Assembly (NCBI GenBank): GCA_001275005.1
Contig: JWZX01002875.1
Location: 1-24,355, forward strand
Source of the DNA: Chrysochromulina tobinii
Lineage: Eukaryota; Haptophyta; Prymnesiales; Chrysochromulinaceae
Direction: 5' to 3'
DNA: 24,355 bases
In this document: in pieces, positions 24,150-24,355 of the stretch
Position numbering within the stretch: position 1 is the stretch's first letter
Layout: each line of letters opens with the position of its first letter
Notes under the pieces: generated by a model
What the model was told of the DNA's origin: nothing
What the model saw: the letters and a program-made list of their open reading frames with translations, nothing else
The model's database searches: none
Program-made: the position numbers and the translations under genes

Positions 24150-24355
24150 TGCGTCTCTCACGAGATGCTCTCTCCCGTGATGAGGGAAAGACTGCCAGTC
24201 TCGTCTGTTCTTCCTGGAGGAGGATGCGCTCAGGAGAACGCGCCGCGTACTTGTACCGGTAACTTGCGAGGCGCTCTGGGAGCGGGTGGAGGCAGGGTCG
24301 GGTTCGCTGGGGGCGGCCTCTTCTGAGTCGGCCGCGGGGAGCGGTCGGCTCCGGG
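24150..24355. other. Right end of window, no supported gene
   Basis: Upstream of the transporter gene. Mixed sequence becoming G-rich toward the edge (ggaggcagggtcgggttcgc). No motif or coding frame that I can support. Confidence 0.45.

Noticed and set aside
23526-24326. Plus-strand open frame (266 codons) across the transporter start and right edge
   Set aside because: It reads through the simple TCAAG repeat as Ser/Lys/Gln units and mirrors the transporter gene; no motif supports it.
1-24355. CRISPR array, bacterial operon or prophage
   Set aside because: No regularly spaced repeats of CRISPR type, no Shine-Dalgarno-linked operons, and the gene families and introns are eukaryotic.

Overview
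The window looks like nuclear DNA of a GC-rich, secondary-plastid alga, most likely a haptophyte. The evidence is: (i) eukaryote-only gene families (SGF29, ING, PHD, GT41 O-GlcNAc transferase, SLC33A1); (ii) GT-AG introns, the clearest at 11313-11555; (iii) a lumen protein with a stacked signal peptide, transit stretch and Tat leader, as expected for a complex plastid; (iv) 37-residue HPR/OPR-like repeats and 'AGFxxxELK' decapeptide repeats, which are common in such algae. The species assignment is inference.

Layout. 1-546 (-): broken edge of a coiled-coil gene. 1156-2904 (-): GT41 transferase with TPRs, divergent from 3123-4898 (+), a protein with eleven HPR-like repeats that runs into an FAD monooxygenase (to 6628) through a frame break inside the FAD-binding motif. 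6629-8631: gene-poor; a decayed AT-hook/chromodomain gene (about 7301-7951) lies between identical 21-bp direct repeats. 8632-9255 (-): unrecognised protein. 9680-10283 (-): Tat-type thylakoid lumen protein, frame-broken, divergent from 10464-11977 (+), an ING N-terminal domain fused to an SGF29 tandem Tudor domain. 12214-13032 (+): TTGTV-domain/zinc-finger protein. 13796-15874 (-): two fused DAHP-synthase domains that have lost the catalytic residues, divergent from 16007-17053 (+), a zinc-finger/decapeptide-repeat protein. 17973-19253 (+): ING-like PHD finger plus Tudor-like domain. 19578-22013 (-): large unrecognised protein. 22514-24085 (-): SLC33A1-type acetyl-CoA transporter.

The genes do not form one pathway. 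Two themes recur. The first is chromatin reading: ING-SGF29, PHD-Tudor and the chromodomain remnant. The second is unusual domain joining: HPR plus monooxygenase, ING plus SGF29, tandem DAHP synthase. Three gene pairs share short divergent promoters. The palindrome TACATGTA occurs five times and sits 121-136 bp before the start codon of three genes.

Caution: at least five otherwise well-conserved coding regions switch frame at one point without a convincing intron. Either the assembly keeps single-base indels or several genes are decaying. The best candidates for something undescribed are the ING-SGF29 architecture, the tandem DAHP-synthase pseudoenzyme and the HPR-monooxygenase junction.
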